Of a stretch of 64,000 nt of DNA, positions 24,073 to 36,590 are shown piece by piece. The stretch is from positions 13,061,001-13,125,000 of the forward strand of contig CM073325.1 in assembly GCA_037043015.1 (NCBI GenBank), given 5' to 3'. Position numbers and translations under genes: made by a program. The notes under the pieces are model-generated. The model searched no databases. It was not told the origin of the DNA and was given only the letters and a program-made list of their open reading frames with translations. The DNA comes from Bryum argenteum. Its lineage: Eukaryota; Streptophyta; Bryopsida; Bryales; Bryaceae. Each line of letters begins with the position of its first letter. Within the stretch, counting starts at the first letter, position 1.

Positions 24073-25561
24073 CTAAGTGGAGGACTCAAGCTCTTGGAGG
24101 GTCCTCATCTCGGCGGCGCGAGTGAGCTCGCGATGCTTGTACGGGGGGAGAGCTTTAGTAAGCATGTCGGAGATGTTTCGGGCAGATTCTATCTTCTGCA
24201 CCCTTACTTGGTCGGTCTCCACCAAGTCTTGCATATAACCGAATAGAGTTGGGCTTATGTGCTTGACATGATCCGCTTTGATGAAGCCCGCTCCGACTTG
24301 AGCAAGGGCGGCGGCGTTGTCTTCGTAGATGGTTGTTGCTCCCGGCGTTTGCTTAATCATGTACATTTCATAAATGAAACTTACCATGGTGCGGAGCCAT
24401 ACCGCTTCCCGGGACGCCTCGTGAAGCGCTATGAGTTCGGCGTGATTCGTTGAGGTGGCCGTCACGGTCTGCTTTACGGATCGCCACGAGATTGGTGCTC
24501 CACATTTGAGGAAGATATAGCCGGTCTAAGACTTGCCATTTGTCTCATCGGTTTTGTAGCCGACGTCCGCATAGCCGGTGATGGTCGCATCGGCAGTCTT
24601 CGTGAAGTAAAGTTCCAAGTCCTCCGTGCCGCGGAGGTACTTGAGGAGATGTTTGATGGCGCTCCAGTGGTGTTGTCTTAGTTTCTTGTTATGTCTAGCA
24701 AGAACGCTGGTGGCGAACGCTATGTTGGGTCGCGTGTGTTTTGCGAGGTACAGGAGGGCGCCGACTGCGGCGAGGTACTTGGTTTTGTCGACTTCGGCCT
24801 CCTCCTCCTCGCAAGGTCGGTACGGATCAGCGCCACTCTTGCTTCGAGCAATCATCGGGGCGGACACGGAATTTGCTTGTGCCATGTTGAAACTGGAGGA
24901 GTTTCTTCGTGTAGGTCTCCTGGTGTAGCAGGATGCTACCATCTGAGCAATGATGAACTTGTAGACCTAAACAAAATAATGTTCGCCCAAGTAGCTTCAT
25001 CTCGAAGCGGGCGACAACGAGTTGTTCGACTTGCATGCACATCTTTGGCGATTCAAGAAGATTTATGTCATCAACGTACACGGCAAGAATGACAAACTCA
25101 CCTCGCTCGGCTCGAGCGAAGATGCATGGCAATGCTTGGATGCAGATGAATCCTTTCTCGGTAAGGAAACGGCGGAGGTGGTGGTACCAAGCCCGCCCGG
25201 CTTGTTTAAGCCCGTACAACGCCTTCCGCAAGCGAAGGCCATTGTGTCTTCCAGCTTGCGGTGTTGGAGTAGTATCCAGGAAATGTGGCGGAGGTTTGAT
25301 GAAAATTTCCTCATCTAGCTCGCCGTAGAGGTATGCGGTTACCACGTATAGTAACTTCGTGGTCACGGTCATCTGCACGGCTAAAGCAAGAAGGAAACGG
25401 AAAGAAGAACAGTCCATGACCGGGGAGTATGTTTGGTCGAAGTCCACTCCCGGTCTTATTTTATAGCGTGTTACTTGCTCTTGTTCGTTTTGTTTTCTCG
25501 TGAAGACTAACTTATAACCAATGGGGTTAGATTTGAGGTCCGTATGCAAAGTACCAAGCAC
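24073..25561 (-). pseudogene. copia pol remnant: reverse transcriptase and RNase H
   Basis: Read on the minus strand, the higher-coordinate part carries the RVT_2 type reverse transcriptase, with the features RPGVDFDQTYSPV, KALYGLKQAGRAWYHHL and the YVDD box. The lower-coordinate part is the copia RNase H end, with IYEDNAAALAQ and MLTKALPPYKHRE. It is a broken fossil and not expected to make an enzyme. Integrase and gag are not recognised upstream of it. Confidence 0.88.
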
Positions 25562-25609
25562 TTCGTGCTGGACGTTACTTGGGCGCGAGCGTAGAGCGTA
25601 GAGCGGAGA

Positions 25610-27760
25610 AATTCAGATTGGAGAGCGGTGGTGAGAACATTTTTTTGGAAAAAAATACTAAAAATAAAAAAATCTAATTTTATACAGAATATTCTGTTGA
25701 ATATTCGAATATTCCTGACTTATTACTGTGGATTTGGGACCCAAACCCGTGGAAATGAGGGAAACAAATCTGAAATTTGGCAAACTTCAACAACATTGGA
25801 AAGACATTGTGAGACCCTTATAGTGTGACATGAGTCAAACAATTTTGTGGATATAGATACTTATATAATTATTTTCACAATATTGTGAAATCTCGTCACA
25901 CAACGTGGGATTCAGATTTCTTCTAAGGCACAACCATCATTGCCCAACATACTTAGGACAAAGACTCCCTCAGACAAATAATCAATGTGCCATAGCTTCT
26001 CGTTTACTACTTTACTTTAGTTTCTTTAACAAACGTCGTGCGTTGAAAAATGAAAATTGGTTCTAACAGATGTCGATGGTTCAAAGGTTTAGTTATTTGA
26101 CTTCTTCTTTTTCATAGATAGTACTCAAATTCTTAGCACAAATTTGGGTAACCCTTCTCCCTATTCAAAGACGTGAGAAGTTCACGTAGTTTAGTTTATA
26201 AGTTTTGTGTTTAGATTCAATTGGAACATCAAGCTTACAAAAAATCTTGTGTTGATGTTGCACTCCGTGCACAATGTATTGCTTTGTGTGTTTCGCTGGG
26301 CACGCATGTCCATTGCTAAGCCCCATGGGCTTAGTGATCCTATTGAGAATACTATACCCACGTAAATACTTGAAAGAGTAGATGAGATTTCTCAAGCTTC
26401 AATAGTTTAATTCTTTATACTTATCAAAGACTCATTCCAGCCCTTTGGAGGGATACCATGTCTAGTATCTTCAAGGAGTTAGTAACTAGCTAGAAAATAG
26501 CATAGTCATAGTGTCCATCCTCGAAAGGGAGAGTAGTATTGTGCCAATTTCCCCTTATCCGGTGGGCATCAGGTCATTAGTTTTACAAACGGACACTTCA
26601 TTCACGCTGGCCCCTTACAAAGGGACCGAAACTTCTATCTATATATCAAATGCATCATCAACAACAAGTGGAACTTACAGACATACATTTGAAAGAAGTG
26701 AGGAAAGAAGTTTTAACCTTCTGGCATTTTTATTCAATTGATGACTTTCGGCACTCTTTCATTGATAAATCCATCTTCAACGACAACTAAAACAAGTAAA
26801 AATGCACTTACACAAGGTAAAAATAAATATTCTAAGCTTTTAGAAATTCTGATTTTCTAAGTGATTTTCATGATACCACTTAATATTTACTTTGGAAGTT
26901 ATTTTTTATTGACATTATATTTGGGAGGATAATAAACACACCTATGCAATTGCCATTACTCTACAATTGATAAATGCATCTCCAAGAACAACAAGAATGT
27001 TTAAAAATAATATGGACTAGCTAAGGAATACTGTGTGTACAACCATACAAATGATCCGGGCTCAACTCATCAAAAGTTATCCTGAGCCAGTGATCAATAT
27101 TGGAGAAATTTAAGCAAGGGTTATCTCATATCAAATCCAAGTCGAGGCTAAAGATTTCTCCAGAATATACGTCATTTTGAGAACATTCTCACAAGGTCGT
27201 CCAGTCCAGTGCCCTTCCATTTCCCCCATAACGTTATCCTACCTCTTCAATTTGAAGGATAAATGAGGAGACTTGTGGCATTGAGAATCTAATCCCTGCC
27301 ACTTGTGCTACCAGCACCACCAACACGAAGACCAGGATAGCGAGGAACAACAAGTTCTGAATCAGCAATCGTTGCGTAACTGACACAGAGGCTTTTAACA
27401 TATATCCAAATTGCAGCACTTTAAAAGTGTATAACCATACACAAGGTGATTTAGGGATCCGATGTGTGAATCACATTAGAGCGCTCAGTGAGCGTGAAGT
27501 TGGAAAGCAAAACATTAGAGTCCTCTACAACAACCGCTTAGTGAGTGGAGAGAGAGCTCTTATGGCCAACTGAGAAAAATAAGCTGCCAATCTAGAATGC
27601 CAGGGATTATTGAGAGACCTACTCACCTCAAAGCAGAGCCAAGTGAGTCAGTGCGAGTCGACCGCTCTCCTACCTCAAATCAGCAAAATCAGAACACCTT
27701 AAACACAAAAAACCCGACAACTTAGTTTGTGAGAGACCTTGTACGTAAAAGTGGGAAAAA
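25610..27760. other. Interior of the copia fossil without recognised domains
   Basis: AT-rich sequence between the pol remnant and the G-rich satellite. It does not resemble integrase or gag on either strand. Weakly repeated phrases (TTGATAAATCCATCTTCAA and TTGATAAATGCATCTCCAA) occur near 26756 and 26967. It probably represents later insertions or replaced sequence. Confidence 0.35.
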
Positions 27761-27929
27761 ACAAATCTTACTCAAACAATATAACTCTTAGGCAAGGTTG
27801 TGAAATTGGGCTTGTTGAGGTGATCGGGGGGTGGCAAAATGGGCGTACGAGTTGTCCCGGACGGGTCGGCCTGCCTGCCCACCTTGATTGTAGGGGGTGT
27901 GTAATTTTTGTGGGTAACAAACTTTGCAG

Positions 27930-28500
27930 TAAAAAGCCACGTAGGATGTGACGTGTAAGTCCATCGTGGCGTCGGGGGGGGGGGTGAAATTGTGTCAGGG
28001 CGAGTGAACTTTTGTCAAGGCGGGTAAACTTTTGAAAGGGCGGGTAACATAGAGGGCGGGGCGGGTGAACTTTTGAGGGGCGGGTGACATGGGGGGCGGG
28101 ACGGGAGAGGTAGGGGCGGGTGGCTGGGGGTGAGGGGGGGGGAGTGGGGCGGATGACATGGGGGGCGGGGCGGGAGAGGCAGAGACAAGGGCGGATGACT
28201 AGGGTGCGGGGCGGGTTACCGGGGGGAGGGGCGGATTACCGGGGAGGGGGTGGATTATCGAGGGGAGGGGCGGATTATCGAGGGGAGGGGCGGATTACCG
28301 GGGGAGGGGCGGATTACCGGGGGAGGGACGGATTACCGGGGAGAGGGGCGGGTAACTTGGGGGGAGGCGGGTACCAATTTATTTTATTTATTATTATTTT
28401 TTTAAACGATCAATATAAGGGTGGGTTCCAGGTTCGCAAGGCGGGTATCCTAGCGGTGGGCGGGTGTCTTGGGGGTAGGTAGGGGAGGAGAGGAGTGCAC
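27930..28500. repeat. G-rich degenerate minisatellite with G-quadruplex potential
   Basis: The plus strand is built from GGGCGGGTGAACTTTTG-like units that grade into a 19-20 base unit GGGGCGGATTACCGGGGGA, repeated about eight times around 28195-28345. Runs of three or more G occur every few bases. Open frames through it encode Gly/Arg repeats and are not genes. Confidence 0.85.
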
Positions 28501-28924
28501 AAACTCTCCCTTCTCTTCTTTTTTCTTCTTCGTAAACTTGGATTTTTCATTAAAATAGCAAGGGCCCTCGGATTAGCATGTGCAAATCTAAACATTCTCC
28601 GACAATATTTGGGAAACCAAAATCCCGGAATTTATGGAAGAATGTTAGGATTTGCTCACTCCAAAAATACCCTTGCTTTGTTCAAAGAAGGAGAAGGGTG
28701 GGGGAGATGACGAAAGCTCTGGCAAACCTCTTTCCATGGCTCTTGGGAGGGTAAGGGTGGGTGCCATAGTGAATGGCGGATTTCCAAGGGCAGGGTGGGT
28801 GCCATTCGAGCAGAGCGGGTAAATTCTTTTTTATTTTTTTTATTTTTTTTATTTTTTTATTTTTTTTTTAGTTTCATTCCCTCCTTTCTCTTGGAACCTT
28901 TTCAACTTCCAAACCCCACACTTT

Positions 28925-29025
28925 TTCAAATTTGAGCTACCACATCCCAATTCCCCCTTCTATTCAAAATTTGAGCTACCACATCCTAATTCCCCCTCTT
29001 ATTCAAAATTTGAGCTACTACATGG
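28925..29025. repeat. About 40-bp tandem repeat, three copies
   Basis: The phrase TTCAAAATTTGAGCTACCAC followed by CATCCTAATTCCCCCT repeats three times with small changes, the last copy incomplete. Confidence 0.7.
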
Positions 29026-29367
29026 CAAACCTGCCTCCCTCTTAGTATTTGCTGTCAAAATTTATATCTCATACAAGTACCAAGGTGATGGCAAGCGTAT
29101 AGCAAACCAATATATACCAGAATACCATAAACAATAAATATTTGAAAGAGCTTGTTCATAATGGAGAATGCATCCTTATCATATATGTATGAAACAAAAA
29201 CATTCTTTGGTATTGCATCCAAATATCTGAGTTGTTTTAAATACACAAGTATCTAATTTGTCTTAAATACATGTATATCTTGAACATAGAAGGAGAGAAA
29301 TTGCAAAAAAATAAAATAAATTATAATTATTTTAATTATTTTGGTTTCACAAATACTTTATGTCCAA

Positions 29368-29914
29368 TGTCAAAACCCACCTTAACATCTACTTCCATGA
29401 AAAACATCTCATGCTCTAAACTTCACAACTAAGAGCTACCATCACTAAATTTCATGCCATAAACTCATACCTTCTTCAATAGATTTGCAATGTGAACCAT
29501 ACAAACTAGACTTGATTTGAGACCCAACCCAAGTGATTTCGTCCAAATCGGATATTCTATGCAGAAGTCATGGCCCTTCAAAGTCACAGTCTCTGACCAC
29601 ATTTGTCAACGAAACTGTCACCCACTTGGTCACTTTCATTCATGAATGCCATGTAACCTCATTGATAGAATTATCTCATGATTTCTTCTCACAAAGCACA
29701 ACATCATAATCGAGGTGAGGTTTCAAATTGGGTGCCATGTGTCAAAACCCACCTCAACATCTACTTCCATGAAAAACATCTCATGCTCTAAACTTCACAA
29801 CTAAGAGCTATCATCACTAAATTTCATGCCATAAACTCATGCCTTCTTCAATGGGTTTGCAATGTGAACCATACAAACTAGACTTGATTTGAGATCCAAC
29901 CCAAGTGATTTCGT
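29368..29914. repeat. 175-bp direct repeat pair, 372 bp apart
   Basis: Copies at 29368-29542 and 29740-29914 are nearly identical (only a few substitutions by eye), from TGTCAAAACCCACC to CCAAGTGATTTCG. The 197 bases between are unrelated. The right copy abuts the first exon-like relic of the cargo. Confidence 0.8.
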
Positions 29915-32900
29915 TCCCCTCCACGTTCTTGATCTCTGGGTGGAAAAAGATGTATTGGGAAACGATTGGGAAGTTGGAGGTGACCGAAGATGAGATAATT
30001 GCTTCGACGGACTTTTGCATTCCTCAGCAGGTATGTGTTTGTTCTCTTCTCATAATGTCAGTTAGTACTCATTTAGAATCCTTGTACGGAATCGTCGTTT
30101 GGGATCCTCGTTTTTGATTGTGGTGTTATCAACATTCGTCAACGAAACTGCTTGAGCTCTTGCAGCTTGAACAGCTGATGTAGGACCACAAATTCGGCAG
30201 CCTCGTAGAGTTTCAGAATCCGCACAGTGTTCGATCAGAACGCTTAGAACCTGCTCACCTCGATAGCATTCGTCAACGAAACTGCCTTGCGGTACTCGTG
30301 TGGTGGGCATGTGGAAGATCGGTGTGGTTAGAATCTGATCGGAGCCCTGTAGAATCCGGCTCTGGGATCCTCGTTTCTGACGCGCGAGTTTGAATGCATA
30401 GCCCAGTTAGCAAGCGCACTTCGAGCGAGCGGGGTTCGGACCTATACAGGCATAGCCGAAGCTTGAGTTCTCATGCACGATTCTCTCTTTGATCACGCGG
30501 TGAGGCCCAGCAAGTTTGGTAAGTTTGTGGTGGACGCTGTGTGCATCCAATTTGATGTGACTTTGCCAAGGTGTATCAGTGATTGATCACCAGAACACGA
30601 GGAGAAGCTCGGTCGGTTTCGTCAACAAAATTGATATTCTATGAGCTCCGAAACTGACATTGAATTGGATAGTGCCTGCTTCAAATTGCTAATGGATTGT
30701 CCGCATTTGGTATCTTCTTTTTTGGTGGCATATTGTTATCAAGGACATTATGTAGGAAAATATGAGTTGATTTAAATCTATACCTTCCGTCATTTCAATA
30801 TTAACACCAATATTTCTTCTCTCATCTCATTGAGAATATTATACTGACGCCCTGAATTTTTATTGTGTTTGCTCATGTAGGAATCGATTGACTTCGAGCC
30901 AGAGGACTCTTATGTTGAGTCTGAGAGCGATAGCGATTTATCTAGCATGTGAGCTAGAGTCATAGACGTAGAGGATAAACGCACATTGGTTCGGGCACTT
31001 CCAGCTGCTACTTTACATACTAACACCGACTTTGCTCAATCAACATTGACTGCTCCTGTGACTGTGGTTGAAGATCAACGAGCTACTTACATGAAGTGCT
31101 GGAGGGCGCGTAATAAGCAATTGCGCTTAGAAGCTCAAGCTTGAGCTAGACTTGGCCTACGACGTTCTAAGAGGATTGCGGCAAAGTCTAGCTAGAATAA
31201 TACATTCTACTTTTGTGACAATATTCTCACATGATACATTATCAGACCACATGACACAGTTCATGTGGTCTTAAATTGTAATTTTTTCTACAACTCTATT
31301 TCTATATGATTTATCATCATTGATTACTAAATTTCATCGGTACTCTTGCGCAGATCCCACTATCGAATGCCTTGCTGTCATCTGAGAGCGCTCCTCTCAA
31401 CATGGCAACAACTGAAGGACGTAATGGGGACAAAGAATCGAGCCCGCCATCGACTACCGCCGTACTCATCTCAAGCAACGCCTCAACTCACCTCACAATC
31501 TCCCATAGTCGAAGATGAAGATGACGAAATTCAAGAGATAATTTCGGATCACCTTTCTCAGACGATAATGTCGATGTCGACAAAGGGAATACATTTATCA
31601 GAAGCAAATCTCTCCAATTGTTATATCCGCCGAAACTCCTTTTTCCCGCGTATTGTGGAGGTTGGGGTTGTTGAAATGCCAAGTCATTTGGCGGAGATGG
31701 ATCCTACGTGAAGCGCCGACGAGCCACGAGCTCAACAAAAGAAAACTCTATCAACACTATATCTACGTTGAGAATCAAACCTCGTCGAGAAATCTCGACT
31801 TCAGATCCCCTTTGTCGCTTCTTCTTCACTCCCAAGTTCCGTCCCATTATGGAAACAGATGTTTGAAATCGACAAACGAGTTTGTTAAATGTTACCGGAG
31901 AGGCGATCGCGTTATATGTTTCTCCCTTTAGCAAAACAGAAAGAACGGTTGGTGAAGGACGATGATGTGGTTTAGAATAACTCTCATTGGAAAGCGGCAA
32001 ATGATCGGTTCGAAATCTCATTCGCAGCCGATCCGGACTTTCGCCAATTCAACGGCAAAATACTTCTACGCTCACGACGGAAATCATCGCGTCATTTGTT
32101 TGGATGCGGTTCATTGAAAGAAATGGGCGAGAGATAATCCGGATTGGTATTTCTTTGTCTGATCGCATTGTCCTGACGGACGCGCGGAATACAAAGACTA
32201 ATCTACGCGATGAATGACATCAACTAGTTAGTTTAATTTTGTATAATAGTTTTTGATCAGAGTGTATTATTATACACACTATATATATTTATGAAATCAC
32301 TTCATGAAACAAGTCCACGAAAGACGATCACGTAGCGATAGCCTCGCCATCGAGGCCAGAACGCACGCGCTTAGTTTGGCAAGAAGTCACCAAGAATGAA
32401 AAACCCCGATCTCCGCCGGCGACTGTCTTTATTCTGTTAACCGCAATAGATAAGTTCGGCGCAAACTTGGTACTTTGTGACTAAAGACGCCTTTATCAAG
32501 CTTCCTCTCTACGCGGTGCGACATTAATCATATCTTCTATATGAATTCATTTTCAACTGCGCTTTTTACATTCTCTAACACGCGTTTTTTTGATCGCCTG
32601 AGAGAATGCTACTTGGTCGCCGACGAAGCCCAAGCTCAAGATTATTTATGACACTCCCGTAAACGGAGACAAATAAAGGAGCTTGACTAAGCAATGGATG
32701 AGCCTCAAGCGCCGAGATTAAACAAATTTGACAAAAGAATTTCGACAAAACGCTTGCCATTGCTAATCCGGAGCTAGAAAAGATTCAAGCAGTTATGAAT
32801 GAATTCACGACCAAACTTAGTGTTTTCTTTATCCCTCGTCGACACCCATCTATTCAATTTTTAATCTCTTTGTCGTATTTCGATGTAGATCAATCTTCAT

Positions 32901-33650
32901 TATAGCCGTCGAAGAAGAATCGAGATGTCTCCTGAGCGCCTCCGGAAAAGCCGCCACCACCAACGTTTCGGGCGAACCTGCCGAAAACCATGCCATTTTG
33001 TTGGTGGAACAACACACCCGCATTCCCACATCTTGCTCGCTTCCGGACCCGGTCGAGATTTAAAACATGGGGTGTTGGAGGCGTAGCTTTGCTTCGTCAA
33101 AGATTGCGATCGCAGTCTTTAATATTCACCCAATCACATTCCTTACACCATTACGTCCCATACCAATTTACGATGTATTTTACTAACTTCAATCGTTGAC
33201 CGCAGCTAGCGACGTATCTTAAGGAGGAGGTGAGACAAGTTCTTCAAACAAGAGATTCTCCAAATCCCGAACTCGACGCACTTTTGATGCCCAAGAAAGA
33301 CGTCGAAAAATGGCGACTTCTTTTATGGGATAAGACTTTTGATCTTTACGTAGAGCCCAAAGTCACCCTAAGTTCATTAAAGGCTCCCACGTCGACAAGA
33401 TTGGCGAAGTCTTTCAAACCAAAGCGATTGATGTTCGCGCTCGAAAGACGCCGTTTTGTATTGTCTATTTTTTTATCATCAAATTTTTCCAAGTGATTCT
33501 AACTGATTATACTCATTGTAGGTATACCAAACAAGAGCTCATTGCTAAGGGTGGTCTCGCTACATTGTGCATTCCATCTAAGTTCCAAGTCCCGTACTTG
33601 AAAAAGAAACCGATGTCGATTTTTTCCAATGATCGGAGGCAGCGGTTCTA
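29905..33650 (+). pseudogene. Decayed multi-exon coding relic of unknown family, antisense inside the copia fossil
   Basis: Several short coding-like blocks on the plus strand end or begin at good splice-like borders. 29905-30030 contains GWKKMYWETIGKLEVTEDE, ending CAG|GTATG. An acidic block at 30883-30951 follows a TAG acceptor. Blocks at about 31350-31720 and 32010-32200 include a FYAHDGNHRVICLD-like phrase. 33205-33495 follows a CAG acceptor and contains EEVRQVLQTRDSPNPELDA. 33523-33650 contains YTKQELIAKGG. The family is not recognised; it may be a captured host gene or another element. It is degraded and should be treated as a fossil. Confidence 0.4.
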
Positions 33651-34110
33651 GATGGCTTTACTGTTGACTGGTGGTTAGTTTCTAGAGTCTCAAACCCACC
33701 ATGTTCACAAGGAAAAGAAGCATCTTGTGCAGAGTGGATCGAACATCAGCGTTTGTGTGCGGGTTTTATGCATGGTGGCCATAATCACGGGATTGAGCAT
33801 GAGATTGAACGGGTATGGTGGTTGTTGTTACTCGCCGGAGAAGCCGGGGCTATCAACTTTGACTGACTCACTCTGTCTGCAACGTTTCGATATTAACTGC
33901 TATGTGCAGTCTGAAAGTTCGGGAGCGGAAAAATAAAAGCGGCGCTGCTTGCTGGCTACAGTTACGGTGGCTGGACTTCGGCAGAGCCTTGACACTACCT
34001 CTAACCAGACCTACGTTACTCTATCATCGTAAATCATCATTCGGGGGAAAGATCATCGGAAAAAACAAGAAATCTCAGCGAGAAAACTCAAAGAGGCGGT
34101 ACTGATGACG

Positions 34111-34374
34111 TGTTGAGAGCTTCGACAGAGCTCTGGAAAACGAAAGAAATGCAAATGAAGAAGAGCCCGATAAAACGAGAGTTGAAGCTTAAGTAGAGGA
34201 ATTGACTAGGTACAGATTGATGAGGAGTGGCGGCTTGGCCGCCTCATGCATTCAATGCACGTACCTCCATGATCTCCGCTATCTACGCTAATCAATGCCG
34301 CTAACGGTTTCTGTGGATACGAGATGAAGTGGTTGAACGGCGACCCGGAAGATGCGCCGAGCTCCTTTACAACA
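34111..34374 (-). repeat. 5' LTR of the copia fossil
   Basis: Same 264-base length and ends as 23724-23987, followed on its outer side by AAAAG, which matches the pentamer before the left LTR. Confidence 0.88.
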
Positions 34375-36590
34375 AAAAGGTAGTAATTACATCTTTGAAG
34401 GTTTACTAAGATTGCAGACTTCCGTAAACTCAAATCTAATTATCCGAAATAGAATTAAAAGCAGATGAATTCTTGTTCTGTAAAATATTCGCAAATAAGG
34501 CAGCAATATGCAAATTCCTTTCGTTGATTAATTAGCAACACTCTTTCCCGTTGTCAATTGATTTTTTTCCTGATTTGAATTCTGTAATATGTATGATGTA
34601 ACATTAATTCTTTGCCTTGAAAGCCCTTCATTTCAATACTTATCCTCAACAATTTTATATGTAAAATGGAGATCTTCATCATTTTACTCTCTCTAGTGAC
34701 TTGTCTTTGAAATCACATTTTGAGTCAACTAAATCTCATTATAGCTACTTCTAAAATTTAAGCCAATAGAGTACTTTTCAAATGACCCATTATAAAAATT
34801 TTAAAAATAAATAAATGAGAATTGAGCACAGTGGAACAAATTTTTATTACAAGACTAACCATATTGAGAATCACCTAAACCTCCCGATAGTTCTTTGAGT
34901 ATTAGAGAACTCTATATACTCACTTGTTTGAAGCGATCTGTAAACAATGTAGATAGATGCGATCTGTTAATGAGCAAGGATAACAATGTGCGACTTGGTT
35001 TTAAACTAACGTAACTTGCAAGCGATTGGTTGTGCAAGTTGGAGAGAGCGAAATATACAGTATTCACACGGAAAAATCGGACTTCTTTTAACTTACTAAG
35101 GTGAGTAAGATCCTAGGCGCATATACGGCTTTAAACGACTTTTTTAGTCATATATGTTCAGTCTGAGTCTGTGCTTAAGGATAATGAAGCAATAAAATAT
35201 TATAATAATTACAAGACTTCTATTTTCATTTACCATAAGACTCAAACTTAAAATATCATGCATTATTCTTACGGATATTTGGCACATTATTCTCATAAAT
35301 GAAATATAAGGCTACTAAATACTGGGAGCAAACCTAATATCAATGGAGAAAGTTCGGACAAAGATGTATACATCAATTATGATTGGTCATAGAATCAAAG
35401 ATTCTTGGATTAAAAAAGACATTCGCTTGAGTGAAGATGCATGCTTACTTCAGCAACGTGAAGAAATAATGTATGTGTTCTTTACAATTTATTATCATTG
35501 CTCAGACAATTATATTTGAATTTTCATTACACTGAGACAGTTTACTTGATATAGTATTTTTTAGATTGACATTGTGTTCGAATTGTTTATATCTTTTTGC
35601 AAGTGTAGAGAATAGAAGTGTATTGCACACGCACTTTGTTGCTACATGTCCTGATTTTGATTTAAAGTTGCTATACTTGTCAAAAGAAATGAAAGAAGAT
35701 ATACGACAAATACAATGTTGATTATGTTATCAATAATATATTAGGAAATACAGGGGCATTCAAGTCCAAGTACTATGATTTGATTGATGAGTACATGCAT
35801 GAGCGTGCTACTGTTATGAAACATGTTTATGCTAGTGCACGTGATGAAAATCCCAATCTCAAGGAGGTTACTTTACAAGATGATAAATTAAAAAATTTCA
35901 AGTGTCAATTTTCAAGGTAAGAAGAAGATTGAGGAGTTAATCATTCAAGTCGTCGTTGCAGTGATGACAGAAGAGTGTAAGGAATTGACTGAAGTGGTTA
36001 CGGAATCTGAGGTAACAAAGATAACTATCGGAAGAAACACTTGCAACTATAGGTGAATCAGTCAAGAAATTGTAGACTCAATTTTTGGAAATGCTTATCT
36101 ACTATACACTTCATTAATAATATCATATAATAGTAGTATGATAATATGTGTAATTAAAGTATTACTGATTATTCTTTCCTAAAGTGAAATTTGATATATT
36201 TATTTTCATTTGATTTTATACATGGATTCTTTTTTTGTTGTTTGAATCATGTATATATAAAGTTACACATGAGTGTTACTAGAACAACATTCATATAAAT
36301 ATAATAAATGACAAATTGTGTATTTTATAATATATATATGTGAACAACAATTTGTATTAGTTGTTTAAAAATAAAAAACATGAGACTATGAATTCAAAAA
36401 TAAATTACATAAATGTCTTAATACTAAATGATCTTAAATTTTTAAAGATGTCTTATGCTGTAAAGTACTTGTTGTTTCTTCTTTCGTTGTTTTTTTTACT
36501 TTTTTTGTAATCGATCATTTTTTTTGAGTAGAACGACTACTTTGATTGCAGCTAACAAGGGTATGAGAAAAAGCCCTAAGCCGTAGGTTA
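34375..36590. other. AT-rich DNA with a weak coding-like trace
   Basis: Mostly AT-rich sequence without a gene. Around 35745-35900 a plus-strand stretch reads an amphipathic, charged peptide (KYYDLIDEYMHERATVMK) that could be a relic exon, possibly of the same decayed locus as 36591-36995. No family recognised. Confidence 0.3.

Larger units (their letters stand above)
23724..34374 (-). mobile_element. Ty1/copia LTR retrotransposon fossil, broken, with large unrelated internal cargo
   Basis: Two 264-base LTRs in the same direction bound the unit, both starting TGTTGAGAGC and ending ACAACA. The pentamer AAAAG lies immediately outside both, a matching 5-base target duplication that ties both ends to one insertion. 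A purine-rich tract beside the left LTR and the order RNase H then RT (read leftward to rightward) show a minus-strand element. Only RT and RNase H are recognisable, at 24073-25561. The rest of the interior does not look like gag or integrase; it holds satellites, duplications and exon-like relics of other origin. The LTRs differ at about 14 of 264 positions by eye, so the insertion is not recent. It is broken in many places and is a fossil. Confidence 0.88.

Noticed and set aside
28120-28482. Gly/Arg-rich open frame
   Set aside because: Translation of the G-rich minisatellite; no start context or family.
29368-29914. The 175-bp direct repeats as an LTR pair of a small retroelement
   Set aside because: They lack TG...CA ends, the spacing is only 197 bases, and no primer-binding or polypurine site or target duplication is visible.
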